NCBI RefSeq assembly: GCF_947489565.1
Contig: NZ_CANLEA010000019.1
Coordinates: 1 to 64,000 of the forward strand
Direction: 5' to 3'
DNA length: 64,000 bases
Source of the DNA: an uncultured Kordia sp.
GTDB taxonomy: Bacteria > Bacteroidota > Bacteroidia > Flavobacteriales > Flavobacteriaceae
In this document: positions 28,448 through 36,464 of the stretch, piece after piece
Numbering within the stretch: position 1 is the stretch's first letter
How the letters are laid out: the number at the start of each line of letters is the position of its first letter
Notes under the pieces: generated by a model
The model's database searches: none
What the model was told of the DNA's origin: nothing
Seen by the model: the letters and a program-made list of their open reading frames with translations, nothing else
Made by a program: the position numbers and the translations under genes

Positions 28448-29731
28448 ATGAAAAACAATTTCAAATTACTCTATGTATTACTATTAGTATTTATCACATC
28501 CTGTTCAACGGATACTGTAACAACAACCGATGACGTGATAGAGGGAAAATCTGATGTGCTTGCAAAAAAGCTAGACCAAGCGGAAGTTATACCAGGTGAA
28601 TACATCATAGTGTACAAAAAAGATGCAACAACTAGTAAGATGAGTTATGCTGCTACGAGAAGAGGATTAACTCCAGAACTGAAAAAAGTTCAAGATTACT
28701 ACAAAGAAAGATCATTAGCTACATTAAAGTTAATTGGTAGAAGTGAAAAAAACCTAGGATTTGTCTACACGGGTGCTATTCAAGGTTTTCATGCTAAAAA
28801 TCTATCTGTTGACGATGTAGAGGTTTTATTAAGAGACGAAACTATCGATTTTATTGAGCCAAATCGTAGAGTTGTAAGTAACTTACCTAAGCCAAAGAAT
28901 CCTCAAGGAGTAAAATTACCAACACAAAGCGAAGTAATCAACAAAGCTGACAGTTTCTTGCCAAGTGGAGACTTTTTACCATGGGGCGTAGATTATACAG
29001 GTAGAGGCGACAATGCAGGTACAAATAGATATGCATTTGTAATCGATACAGGAATTGATCAACATCCAGACTTAACGATTGATACTGGATTATCTGCAAG
29101 TTTCTTTCCAGGAGAAAACTGGGTTGACAGAAACGGTCATGGTACACACGTAGCAGGAACAATTGGAGCTAAAGCGAATGGTTCTGGTGTTATTGGAGTA
29201 GCGTATGGTACAACATTAGTAGCAATTAAAGTTCTTGGAGGAACACAAGGAACTGGTTCTGATGCTGGAATTATTGCGGGTGTCGATTATACGTATAATA
29301 ATTCTCTTGCAGGAGACGTATTTAACTATTCTGTTGGATACCGTACGAGAAGAACAAATCAAGCAATAGACAATGCATTTACAACATTAGATAACAAAAT
29401 TTACGGAGCTTTGGCAGCAGGTAATAGCAATGACAACACGCTATACTACTCTCCACAACGTTTACAAACGAGCCGTACTTGGATGGTTGGTAACTTAACT
29501 CGTAGCATCACTCCAAATGGTTCTTCATGTTTTGGAGCATCAGTAGATAGATGGGCACCAGGTACAGATGTTTGGTCAACTTGGTTAAACGGTCAGTACA
29601 ACAGAATTTCAGGAACTTCTATGGCATCTCCACACGTAGCAGGAATACTTGCAGTTCGAGGAAACAATTCAGTTGGGACTAACGGAAACACAAGCAAAGG
29701 CGGCTTTACTGCTCCAAACGCAAGAAGATAA
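28448..29731 (+). CDS. S8-family subtilisin-like protease, lipoprotein
   Basis: 427 residues from the ATG at 28448. Lipoprotein signal (KLLYVLLLVFITSCSTD; lipobox TSC). An I9-type propeptide spans about residues 45-145 (EYIIVYKKDATT ... IDFIEPNRRV). The catalytic triad is Asp200 (FVIDTGIDQHPDL), His231 (RNGHGTHVAGT) and Ser391 (SGTSMASPHVAG), with the oxyanion Asn in ALAAGNSND. It ends about 35 residues after the Ser, without a T9SS sorting domain. Probably outer-membrane-anchored and nutritional. Confidence 0.93.
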   Translation: MKNNFKLLYVLLLVFITSCSTDTVTTTDDVIEGKSDVLAKKLDQAEVIPGEYIIVYKKDATTSKMSYAATRRGLTPELKKVQDYYKERSLATLKLIGRSEKNLGFVYTGAIQGFHAKNLSVDDVEVLLRDETIDFIEPNRRVVSNLPKPKNPQGVKLPTQSEVINKADSFLPSGDFLPWGVDYTGRGDNAGTNRYAFVIDTGIDQHPDLTIDTGLSASFFPGENWVDRNGHGTHVAGTIGAKANGSGVIGVAYGTTLVAIKVLGGTQGTGSDAGIIAGVDYTYNNSLAGDVFNYSVGYRTRRTNQAIDNAFTTLDNKIYGALAAGNSNDNTLYYSPQRLQTSRTWMVGNLTRSITPNGSSCFGASVDRWAPGTDVWSTWLNGQYNRISGTSMASPHVAGILAVRGNNSVGTNGNTSKGGFTAPNARR

Positions 29732-29782
29732 GTTTTACTTCTTCATTTACACCTTATACGTTACAGTCTTAAAAACGGATGA

Positions 29783-29823
29783 AATCTCAGGTAAGATAAC
29801 TTTCTTATCTGAGATTTTTTTAT
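29783..29823 (+). terminator. Terminator of the subtilase gene
   Basis: AAATCTCAG ... CTGAGATTT inverted repeat with further partial pairing inside, then a T run. About 50 bases past the stop. Confidence 0.8.
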
Positions 29824-29970
29824 AAGTTTTTGGCGCGCTTTATTTTGCTTGAATAGGTAATCAGACAAACATATCATAAAAATAGAAAGAACCTTTTTTG
29901 TTTGATATTATTTTTCTACTAATTATGATGTTTAATTGTATTTCCTAAAACAAAACACTTCCGAAAGAAA

Positions 29971-30072
29971 AAGCTAAAACCAAAGTGAAGCAAGTCTAAA
30001 AGCGTAGCGCTCTAAAGCAACGCGCGTCTAAATATCTAAGAACAACACGCATCTAACAATCTAACATCAAAG
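29971..30072. repeat. TCTAA-AGC-type short repeat array before lpd
   Basis: Units such as GTCTAAAAGCGTAGCG, CTCTAAAGCAACGCG and ATCTAACAATCTAACATC. They are of the same type as the array at 1-252. The array stops just before the -33 element of the lpd promoter. Confidence 0.55.
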
Positions 30073-30074
30073 CA

Positions 30075-30104
30075 TTGCACAACCCTAAAATAGTTGTACT
30101 TTTG
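30075..30104 (+). promoter_or_regulatory. Bacteroidota promoter of lpd
   Basis: TTG (30075-30077), a 19-base spacer, then TACTTTTG (30097-30104): both elements match the -33 TTG / -7 TAnnTTTG consensus. The expected start of transcription near 30111 excludes the upstream in-frame ATG at 30094 and fixes the lpd start at 30145. Confidence 0.7.
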
Positions 30105-30144
30105 TATTCTTGAAAAACAAAATAGTTCAAAAAACACAAGAAAT

Positions 30145-31551
30145 ATGAATTCATACGATGTAGCTGTAATTGGCTCTGGTCCCGGTGGATATGTTGCTGC
30201 AATACGTTGTGCGCAACTAGGAATGAAAACTGCAATTATTGAAAAATATAGCACTTTAGGTGGAACTTGCTTAAATGTAGGTTGTATTCCATCAAAGGCA
30301 TTGCTAGATTCTTCACACCATTATGAAGAAGCTATCAAACACTTTGATACACACGGAATCGAAATTTCAGGAGATGTAAAAGTAAATCTTGAAAAAATGA
30401 TTGCGCGTAAGCAAGCTGTAGTTGATCAAACAACTGGCGGAATTGATTTCTTGATGAAAAAGAATAAAATAGATGTATATGTAGGTTTGGGTAGTTTTAA
30501 AGATGCTACACATGTAAACATTGCAAAAAGTGATGGTTCTTCGGAAGAAATTGAAGCGAAAAATATCATCATCGCAACAGGAAGTAAACCTTCTAACTTG
30601 CCATTTATCACTTTAGATAAAGAACGCGTTATTACTTCAACAGAAGCATTAAAACTGAAAGAAATTCCAAAACATCTTTTAGTAATTGGTGGTGGCGTTA
30701 TTGGTTTAGAATTAGGTCAAGTATACAAGCGTCTTGGAGCAGAAGTTACCGTAATTGAATATGCTGATAGAATTATTGGCGGAATGGATGCGGGACTTTC
30801 TAAAGAATTAACAAAAGTATTAAAAAAGCAAAAATTCAAAATCAATACATCTCATGGTGTAAAATCTGTAGAACGTGTTGGTGATGAGGTGATTGTAAAA
30901 GCAGATAACAAAAAAGGTCAAGAAGTAGAATTTAAAGGTGATTACTGTTTAGTTTCTGTAGGACGTCGTCCATATACAGACGGATTAAATGCAGAAGCAG
31001 CTGGCGTAAAATTAGATGATCGTGGAAGAGTAGAAGTAAACGCTCATTTACAAACAAACGTTTCAAACATCTATGCAATTGGTGATGTGGTAAAAGGAGC
31101 TATGTTGGCACATAAAGCTTCTGAAGAAGGTTCAATGGTTGCAGAAATTATTGCAGGACAAAAACCACATATCGATTACAATTTAATTCCAGGTGTTGTT
31201 TATACATGGCCAGAAGTTGCTGCTGTTGGAAAAACTGAGCAAGAATTAAAAGATGCTGGTGTTGCGTACAAAGCAGGACAATTTCCAATGCGTGCTTTAG
31301 GTAGAAGTAGAGCAAGTATGGATTTAGATGGTTTTATTAAAATCTTAGCAGATGCAACTACAGATGAAATCTTAGGTGTACATATGATTGGCGCTAGAGC
31401 AGCCGATTTAATAGCGGAAGCTGTAGTAGCGATGGAATACAGAGCTTCTGCGGAAGATATCGCAAGAATGTCACATGCACATCCAACATTTGCAGAAGCC
31501 ATCAAAGAAGCAGCCCTAGCAGCTACAGAAGATAGAGCATTGCACGTGTAA
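30145..31551 (+). CDS. lpd: Dihydrolipoyl dehydrogenase (E3)
   Basis: 468 residues. FAD/NAD(P)-dependent disulfide oxidoreductase serving 2-oxoacid dehydrogenase complexes. FAD site GSGPGGYVAAIRCAQLG, redox disulfide GGTCLNVGCIPSKALL, NAD site VIGGGVIGLELGQVY, and the C-terminal active-site His in SHAHPTFAEAIKEA. Start by promoter position. Monocistronic, not linked here to E1/E2 genes. Confidence 0.96.
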   Translation: MNSYDVAVIGSGPGGYVAAIRCAQLGMKTAIIEKYSTLGGTCLNVGCIPSKALLDSSHHYEEAIKHFDTHGIEISGDVKVNLEKMIARKQAVVDQTTGGIDFLMKKNKIDVYVGLGSFKDATHVNIAKSDGSSEEIEAKNIIIATGSKPSNLPFITLDKERVITSTEALKLKEIPKHLLVIGGGVIGLELGQVYKRLGAEVTVIEYADRIIGGMDAGLSKELTKVLKKQKFKINTSHGVKSVERVGDEVIVKADNKKGQEVEFKGDYCLVSVGRRPYTDGLNAEAAGVKLDDRGRVEVNAHLQTNVSNIYAIGDVVKGAMLAHKASEEGSMVAEIIAGQKPHIDYNLIPGVVYTWPEVAAVGKTEQELKDAGVAYKAGQFPMRALGRSRASMDLDGFIKILADATTDEILGVHMIGARAADLIAEAVVAMEYRASAEDIARMSHAHPTFAEAIKEAALAATEDRALHV

Positions 31552-31572
31552 TATACAGAACATATAATAAAA

Positions 31573-31606
31573 GAAAACTCCAACAAATTTGTTGGAGTTT
31601 TTTTTG
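31573..31606 (+). terminator. Terminator of lpd
   Basis: AAAACTCCAACAAATTTGTT followed by GGAG and a run of eight T: a stem of AACTCCAACAAA paired with its complement. Confidence 0.85.
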
Positions 31607-31687
31607 TCTAAACTGTAAGTTCTTATATTTTTTATCGACTTCTGAATTAATAACCTCGGTAAAGCCTAAAAAAGTAACAACACAACT

Positions 31688-32350
31688 ATGAATTCTCTTT
31701 GGTATTTTAATGATGTAAATCTCTTTAATATCTTATGTCCGCACAAGTTCAAAAAGTATAAAAAAAGCCATGAATTTGACGCGTATAAGAAGCAAGATTA
31801 TATTTATTTTGAAGATGATTCTGCCAATAAAGTATATCTAATTGACAAAGGAAAAGTAAAGTTAGGATACTATACGGAAGATGGAGAAGAAGTGGTAAAA
31901 TCAATTTTATCAAAAGGCGAATTGTTTGGAGAAAAAGCAATTTTAGGAGAGGAAAAACGAAACGAATTTGCACAGTCTGTAGACAACTCAACATCTATAT
32001 GTCAGATATCTGTAGACACGATGCATGACTTAATGAGAGACAATCAAACTTTTACTTTAAAGATTTATAAGTTCATTGGTTTTCGTATCAAAAAATTAGA
32101 AAGAAGATTACAATTATTATTATTCAAAGACACCAAAACACGCTTGTTAGAATTCCTAAAAGAACTGTGTGAAGAGTACGGATATGAATGTCCAAAAACA
32201 GGTGATCATGTGGTGAATCATCCATACACGCAAAAAGATATTGCAAGCTTAATTGGTACTTCGCGTCCTACATTAAATATCATTATGAACGAATTAAAAG
32301 AAGCAAATATTATAGATTTTAATCGAAAAGAAATTCGTTTTATACATTAA
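31688..32350 (+). CDS. Crp/Fnr-family transcriptional regulator
   Basis: 220 residues. Cyclic-nucleotide-binding-type beta barrel (about 30-130; IYFEDDSANKVYLIDKGKVKLGY, LSKGELFGEKAILG) and a C-terminal Crp-type helix-turn-helix (YTQKDIASLIGTSRPTLNIIMNELKEANII). There is no N-terminal cysteine cluster, so it is not an oxygen-sensing Fnr. Upstream lpd has its own terminator. The downstream gene's promoter carries a 16-base palindrome of CRP/FNR geometry (32581-32596), a possible target site. Confidence 0.93.
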   Translation: MNSLWYFNDVNLFNILCPHKFKKYKKSHEFDAYKKQDYIYFEDDSANKVYLIDKGKVKLGYYTEDGEEVVKSILSKGELFGEKAILGEEKRNEFAQSVDNSTSICQISVDTMHDLMRDNQTFTLKIYKFIGFRIKKLERRLQLLLFKDTKTRLLEFLKELCEEYGYECPKTGDHVVNHPYTQKDIASLIGTSRPTLNIIMNELKEANIIDFNRKEIRFIH

Positions 32351-32401
32351 AAAAACACTATATTTAGAAGCAATAAAAAGGTTAAGTTTTTAGCCAAAAA
32401 G

Positions 32402-32443
32402 AAGCCCGAAATTGACATGACATCATGACAGTTTCGGGTTTTT
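32402..32443 (+). terminator. Terminator of the Crp/Fnr gene
   Basis: CCCGAAA ... TTTCGGG stem with a long partly paired loop, then a T run. Confidence 0.75.
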
Positions 32444-32580
32444 AATATCTGTTAAATTTTTAATTCAGATAAACTTATTTAAATAATTGATATTTAATTA
32501 TTTAAAATACATTTGATTCTTAGTGAGTTGCGTTTTAAAAAGTGAGTTTTTTTCGAAAAAAAAGCAAATTTTTTCAGAAG

Positions 32581-32625
32581 TGTTAGCTAGCTAACATTTT
32601 ACGTGATTTTGCTGCAATACATTTG
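32581..32625 (+). promoter_or_regulatory. 16-base palindrome plus -7 box upstream of the RskA-like lipoprotein gene
   Basis: TGTTAGCTAGCTAACA (32581-32596) is a perfect palindrome with TGTTA half-sites separated by six bases, the geometry of CRP/FNR operators. TACATTTG (32618-32625) is an exact -7 box 27 bases before the ATG. The palindrome centre lies about 43 bases upstream of the predicted transcript start, an activator-like position. Confidence 0.55.
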
Positions 32626-32651
32626 TAACATAATCATAAAAAATACTCGCA

Positions 32652-33545
32652 ATGATAAAAAAAATGTTTTTGGGATTAGCGCTAGGACTCTTCGCTATCT
32701 CATGTAGTAATGATGATGATGCCACAGTTGCGTTATCAAACTTAAATGTAAATCTTAATGGATTAGAAAATCTTGGTGCAGACTTCGTTTATGAAGGATG
32801 GATTATTGTAAATGGAAGCCCAGTATCAACGGGAACATTTACTGTAAATGATTCAGGAGCTTTATCAAGAACTTCTTTTGCAATAAACTCAGATCAATTA
32901 GCTTCGGCAACGGCATTTGTATTGTCAATTGAGCCAGCAGTTGATCCAGATCCAGCACCAGCACCAACAAAATTATTAGCAGGTGATTTCTCAGGAAACA
33001 CAGCAACTGTAGGATTAGGTCCTGTAACAAGCAATGGAGACTTTAACAGTGCTTCAGGAAATTTCTTTTTAAGAACTCCAACTGATGAAATGCCAGGCGC
33101 TGGAAATAACGGAAACGATCAATATGGTGTTTGGTTCGGTAACCCAGGTATGCCGCCAACAGCAGGTTTGAACTTACCTCCTTTAGCAGATGGTTGGAAA
33201 TACGAAGGTTGGGTTGTAGTTGACGGAGTTGGACCTTTAACAACTGGAACTTTTACAACACTTGGAGCTGTTGATGAGTTTAACGGTTTCAGCGGAGCTG
33301 AAAATACAGTTGGACCTCCAGTTCCAGGAGAAGACTTTTTCCTCAATGCCCCTGCAGGTTTTACATTTCCACTAGATGTACGCGGACGTACCGTAGTAAT
33401 CTCTGTAGAACCTAGCCCAGATAACAGTCCTGCACCATTCCTATTAAAGCCCCTATTAGGAACAGCAGGAAACGATACTGCGCCAGCAACACACGATCTT
33501 AACCTGAACGCTTCGTCGTTCCCAACAGGAACAATAGTGCGATAA
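32652..33545 (+). CDS. Lipoprotein with two RskA-C-like (anti-sigma-K) domains
   Basis: 297 residues. Lipoprotein signal MIKKMFLGLALGLFAISCSNDDD. Two homologous halves: YEGWIIVNGSPVSTGTFTV ... LSIEPAVDPDPAPAPTKLL and YEGWVVVDGVGPLTTGTFTT ... ISVEPSPDNSPAPFLLKPLL. The pattern (Y-x-x-W-x-V-x-G-x-P-x-x-x-G-x-F, then VxxEPxxxxxPaP) resembles the extracytoplasmic C-terminal domain of anti-sigma-K factors, but here there is no cytoplasmic anti-sigma part or membrane helix. It sits 300 bases behind a Crp/Fnr gene. Function unknown. Confidence 0.8.
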   Translation: MIKKMFLGLALGLFAISCSNDDDATVALSNLNVNLNGLENLGADFVYEGWIIVNGSPVSTGTFTVNDSGALSRTSFAINSDQLASATAFVLSIEPAVDPDPAPAPTKLLAGDFSGNTATVGLGPVTSNGDFNSASGNFFLRTPTDEMPGAGNNGNDQYGVWFGNPGMPPTAGLNLPPLADGWKYEGWVVVDGVGPLTTGTFTTLGAVDEFNGFSGAENTVGPPVPGEDFFLNAPAGFTFPLDVRGRTVVISVEPSPDNSPAPFLLKPLLGTAGNDTAPATHDLNLNASSFPTGTIVR

Positions 33546-33571
33546 TCTTTATGATTATTATCGTTAGATTG

Positions 33572-33606
33572 AAAACACGTTATCAGTTTTGATAGCGTGT
33601 TTTTTT
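33572..33606 (+). terminator. Terminator of the lipoprotein gene
   Basis: AACACGTTATCA-GTTT-TGATAGCGTGTT stem (one G-U pair) followed by a T run. Confidence 0.85.
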
Positions 33607-33711
33607 ACATTGAGATATTGCTAGATTATTAAATATTCTTCATTTCAAAAATCTCAATACAAGTAATTTAGTTTGTATATTATTTTTACTACTATAATTT
33701 CATAGCTAAGA

Positions 33712-35010
33712 TTAGCTCTTGTAAACCCATGCATTGAAAAAGTCGTCTAATTCTACACCTGATGATTCTTCAAAAGCATTCTGAAAATCAATAGTTTCGA
33801 CTGACTTTCCAAAATATTTGGTAGTGTACAATTTGATTGCTTTCCAAAATACCTCATCACCTAATTTTTCTCTTAATAAGTGCAATACATACGCGCCTTT
33901 AAAATAGACTAAGTTTCGGTCATCACTGGTCGGATTTGACCAATTTGCAAACACCAGCGGTTTATCGTTCCCTCGCTTTTTTATGGCTTTATATACGTTG
34001 TAGTATGAATCGATATCGGATTGATACTTTTTTTCTCCGAAGCGATGTTGGTTATATGCAGCAGACATGTACGTTGCCATGGCTTCGTTCAGCCAAAAGT
34101 GATTCCAATTTTTACAAGTAACTCGATTTCCCCACCATTGATGCGCCAGTTCATGTGAAATCAAATTGGATTCAGTGCTATCTTTCAATACTAACTTTCC
34201 ATAGCTGTCTTTCAAGGTTGAATACCCAGACATTTCTTGATAATGCGCTCCAATAAGTATTTGGGAATACGTGGATTGATAATATTTCACACCAGATTTC
34301 TCTTCAAAAAAAGAAATTATCTTGGGCGTTTCTTGAAAGATAGTTTTGAGCTGATTGTTAGTATACTCTCGTGAGTAATATCTCAGTAGTACATCTCCAG
34401 ATTTTTCTTCCACTAGATTGAAATTACCAATAGCAAATCCGTAGGTGTAAGTAGGTGATTCATACTGTTGCTGATAAGAATATTGTATTTTACTTTTCTT
34501 TCGAGATCGGTTTACTAATTCGCCACTAGCAATGCAGTCTTGATCTGCTGGAACAGTTATATTTAAATGAAATAAGGCTTTGTCTCCAGGTGCATCATTG
34601 CAGATCATCCATTGGCTTGTAGAATATACCGTAAAGGCTTGTTCACTATCTGAATCAAACAAAAGTCCGGTTGTTGGATTTCCGTGATAATCGATGGTAA
34701 GTTCGTTTTCCTTTTTTTCTCTATCCGATAGTTTTATGGTTACATTACCATTCCTATTCTTGAAGCTGATGACATTGTCTCCCGTCACCTTATCGATGCT
34801 AAGATTTCCTGATTTAAAGACTACAGTATTCGCATTAGTTTCGATTTGAAACTTAATGACAACTGTACCTCGAATGTATTTCTTACCAATATCAGGCTCA
34901 ATGGTCAAGTGATAACTAATAACATCTAATTCAAAATTTTTAGAACCAACTTGGGCAAATAATGCGAGCCAAACGATTATTGAAAAGATGAATATGTGCT
35001 TAGAATACAT
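33712..35010 (-). CDS. M1-family metallopeptidase (short form), secreted
   Basis: 432 residues with signal peptide MYSKHIFIFSIIVWLALFAQVGS. Zinc site HELAHQWWG (about residue 287) and the third ligand Glu in WLNEAMATYM, spaced HExxH-x18-E. An N-terminal beta domain (YHLTIEPDIGKKYIRGTVVIKF) is present. It stops after the thermolysin-like catalytic domain and lacks the ~400-residue C-terminal HEAT domain of classical aminopeptidase N. The exopeptidase motif (GxMEN) is not obvious: the segment at that place reads HYQEMSGYSTL. Substrate range uncertain. Confidence 0.88.
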   Translation of the reverse strand: MYSKHIFIFSIIVWLALFAQVGSKNFELDVISYHLTIEPDIGKKYIRGTVVIKFQIETNANTVVFKSGNLSIDKVTGDNVISFKNRNGNVTIKLSDREKKENELTIDYHGNPTTGLLFDSDSEQAFTVYSTSQWMICNDAPGDKALFHLNITVPADQDCIASGELVNRSRKKSKIQYSYQQQYESPTYTYGFAIGNFNLVEEKSGDVLLRYYSREYTNNQLKTIFQETPKIISFFEEKSGVKYYQSTYSQILIGAHYQEMSGYSTLKDSYGKLVLKDSTESNLISHELAHQWWGNRVTCKNWNHFWLNEAMATYMSAAYNQHRFGEKKYQSDIDSYYNVYKAIKKRGNDKPLVFANWSNPTSDDRNLVYFKGAYVLHLLREKLGDEVFWKAIKLYTTKYFGKSVETIDFQNAFEESSGVELDDFFNAWVYKS

Positions 35011-35244
35011 TTTTTAATGAGAGATGACTTGTTTGTATATCGTTTTACATTGGGATTAAAGATAGCTAAAAGTATGAAAGTGTTGAGGTTTCAATAGGAA
35101 TACGTTTGGATATCAATTTCTTTCGAAAAGTACTTTGAAGTGACTTTTTTAATGAACAATCTCTTTTCTCTAGAAACACTCCATGCTGAAAGTTTTGTGA
35201 CTCCTCACGACTAAATCCGTATCTTTCACTTTTTAAAAGCACAT

Positions 35245-35823
35245 ATGAAACTTACTCGGAAACATTGGAGCAATATTATTTTTGTGGTCATTATTGCATT
35301 GATCATTTTTACGCCTGTTGGAACATTTGTCAAAGTTAAACTAAATCAAGCTAAGATGTTATTCTTCAGTCCAAGCACTATTGAGGAAGCCGAAAGAGTA
35401 AATATAAGCGACTTTCATTGGAATTTGGTAGATGATTCCGGAAAAAAAGTAAACTTCAAGGAAATGGAAGGAGACATCATTCTGGTAAACTTCTGGGCGA
35501 CTTGGTGTCCGCCATGTGTTGCAGAAATGCCAAGTTTGAACAATCTGTATAAAGATTATGGCGATAAAATTACGTTTGTGTTTTTGGCGAATGATGACAA
35601 AGAAAAAGTAAATTCGTATTTAGAAAAGAATGGCTATGACTTACCTGTGTATTACACAAAAGCAAATGAACCCAAAGAATTAATATCTCCAGGAATTCCA
35701 ACCACGTTTTTAATTGACGATCAAGGGAATATTGTCATGAAAGAAGTCGGATCGTACAATTGGAATAGTACAAACGTTCGCAATCAAATAGATGAATTGT
35801 TGGCTTTTTCGTTAGCGGAGTAA
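35245..35823 (+). CDS. TlpA/ResA-like membrane-anchored thioredoxin
   Basis: 192 residues. One N-terminal membrane anchor (IIFVVIIALIIFTPVGTFV, about 11-29), then a periplasmic thioredoxin fold with WATWCPPC (Cys88, Cys91) and cis-Pro in GIPTTFLIDDQG. This matches the TlpA/ResA group reducing periplasmic disulfides (cytochrome c maturation or general repair). It precedes a hypothetical gene by 20 bases, possibly co-transcribed. Confidence 0.92.
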   Translation: MKLTRKHWSNIIFVVIIALIIFTPVGTFVKVKLNQAKMLFFSPSTIEEAERVNISDFHWNLVDDSGKKVNFKEMEGDIILVNFWATWCPPCVAEMPSLNNLYKDYGDKITFVFLANDDKEKVNSYLEKNGYDLPVYYTKANEPKELISPGIPTTFLIDDQGNIVMKEVGSYNWNSTNVRNQIDELLAFSLAE

Positions 35824-35843
35824 GCTGTTTATATTCTTTTGCA

Positions 35844-36299
35844 ATGAATTGGAAATTAAAATACACTGTATTTAAAATAAAAGTTCTTCAGAAAATACAG
35901 TACTTCATTTATAAACTAAAGTCTGCTGTTGGAATCAAAAAAATTGGATTTAAAAAATTTGATAGTTTGGTCATTATGGAATTGTTAAATCAATATAAAC
36001 CAGATCTTTTTACTATGAATGTGGTGTCTATTCAAGATAATTTAGATACTGCAAATCTTGAAGTTATTCATGATCAAGGAATTCGCCTTGATAAATCAGA
36101 TTATTTGTCAATTATATTAAATCTGAAAAAACGACAAGTTAGGATTGTAAAAGGAAAAAATCTTAATAAATATATAGATGATTCTATGGAATCGGAAATA
36201 GTGAAAGAAATGCAATCTAAAATAACAACTGGAGAAATTATTTTTGGACTTCATTTAGGCATGAAAAGAATACAGAAATGTCTTGCTAAACAGAAATAA
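35844..36299 (+). CDS. Hypothetical protein, 151 residues
   Basis: No family recognised. Basic, Lys/Ile-rich N-terminus (MNWKLKYTVFKIKVLQK), no signal peptide or membrane helix, one cysteine near the end. The middle alternates hydrophobic and charged residues (DSLVIMELLNQYKPDLFTM). Follows the TlpA-like gene by 20 bases in the same direction. Codon use fits the neighbourhood, so I take it as real. Confidence 0.65.
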   Translation: MNWKLKYTVFKIKVLQKIQYFIYKLKSAVGIKKIGFKKFDSLVIMELLNQYKPDLFTMNVVSIQDNLDTANLEVIHDQGIRLDKSDYLSIILNLKKRQVRIVKGKNLNKYIDDSMESEIVKEMQSKITTGEIIFGLHLGMKRIQKCLAKQK

Positions 36300-36464
36300 G
36301 ATTTATAAAGCTTATTGTAAATACTAAAACCTGAATATTTTACGCAACCTATTTATTAAAAATGTATCTCATATATAAAGTTAATAACTAAGTGTACTAA
36401 AACTTAAGTTTACCTCTATATCAACATCACTTTGGTGTTTGACTCATATTTTTAAAACTGTAGA

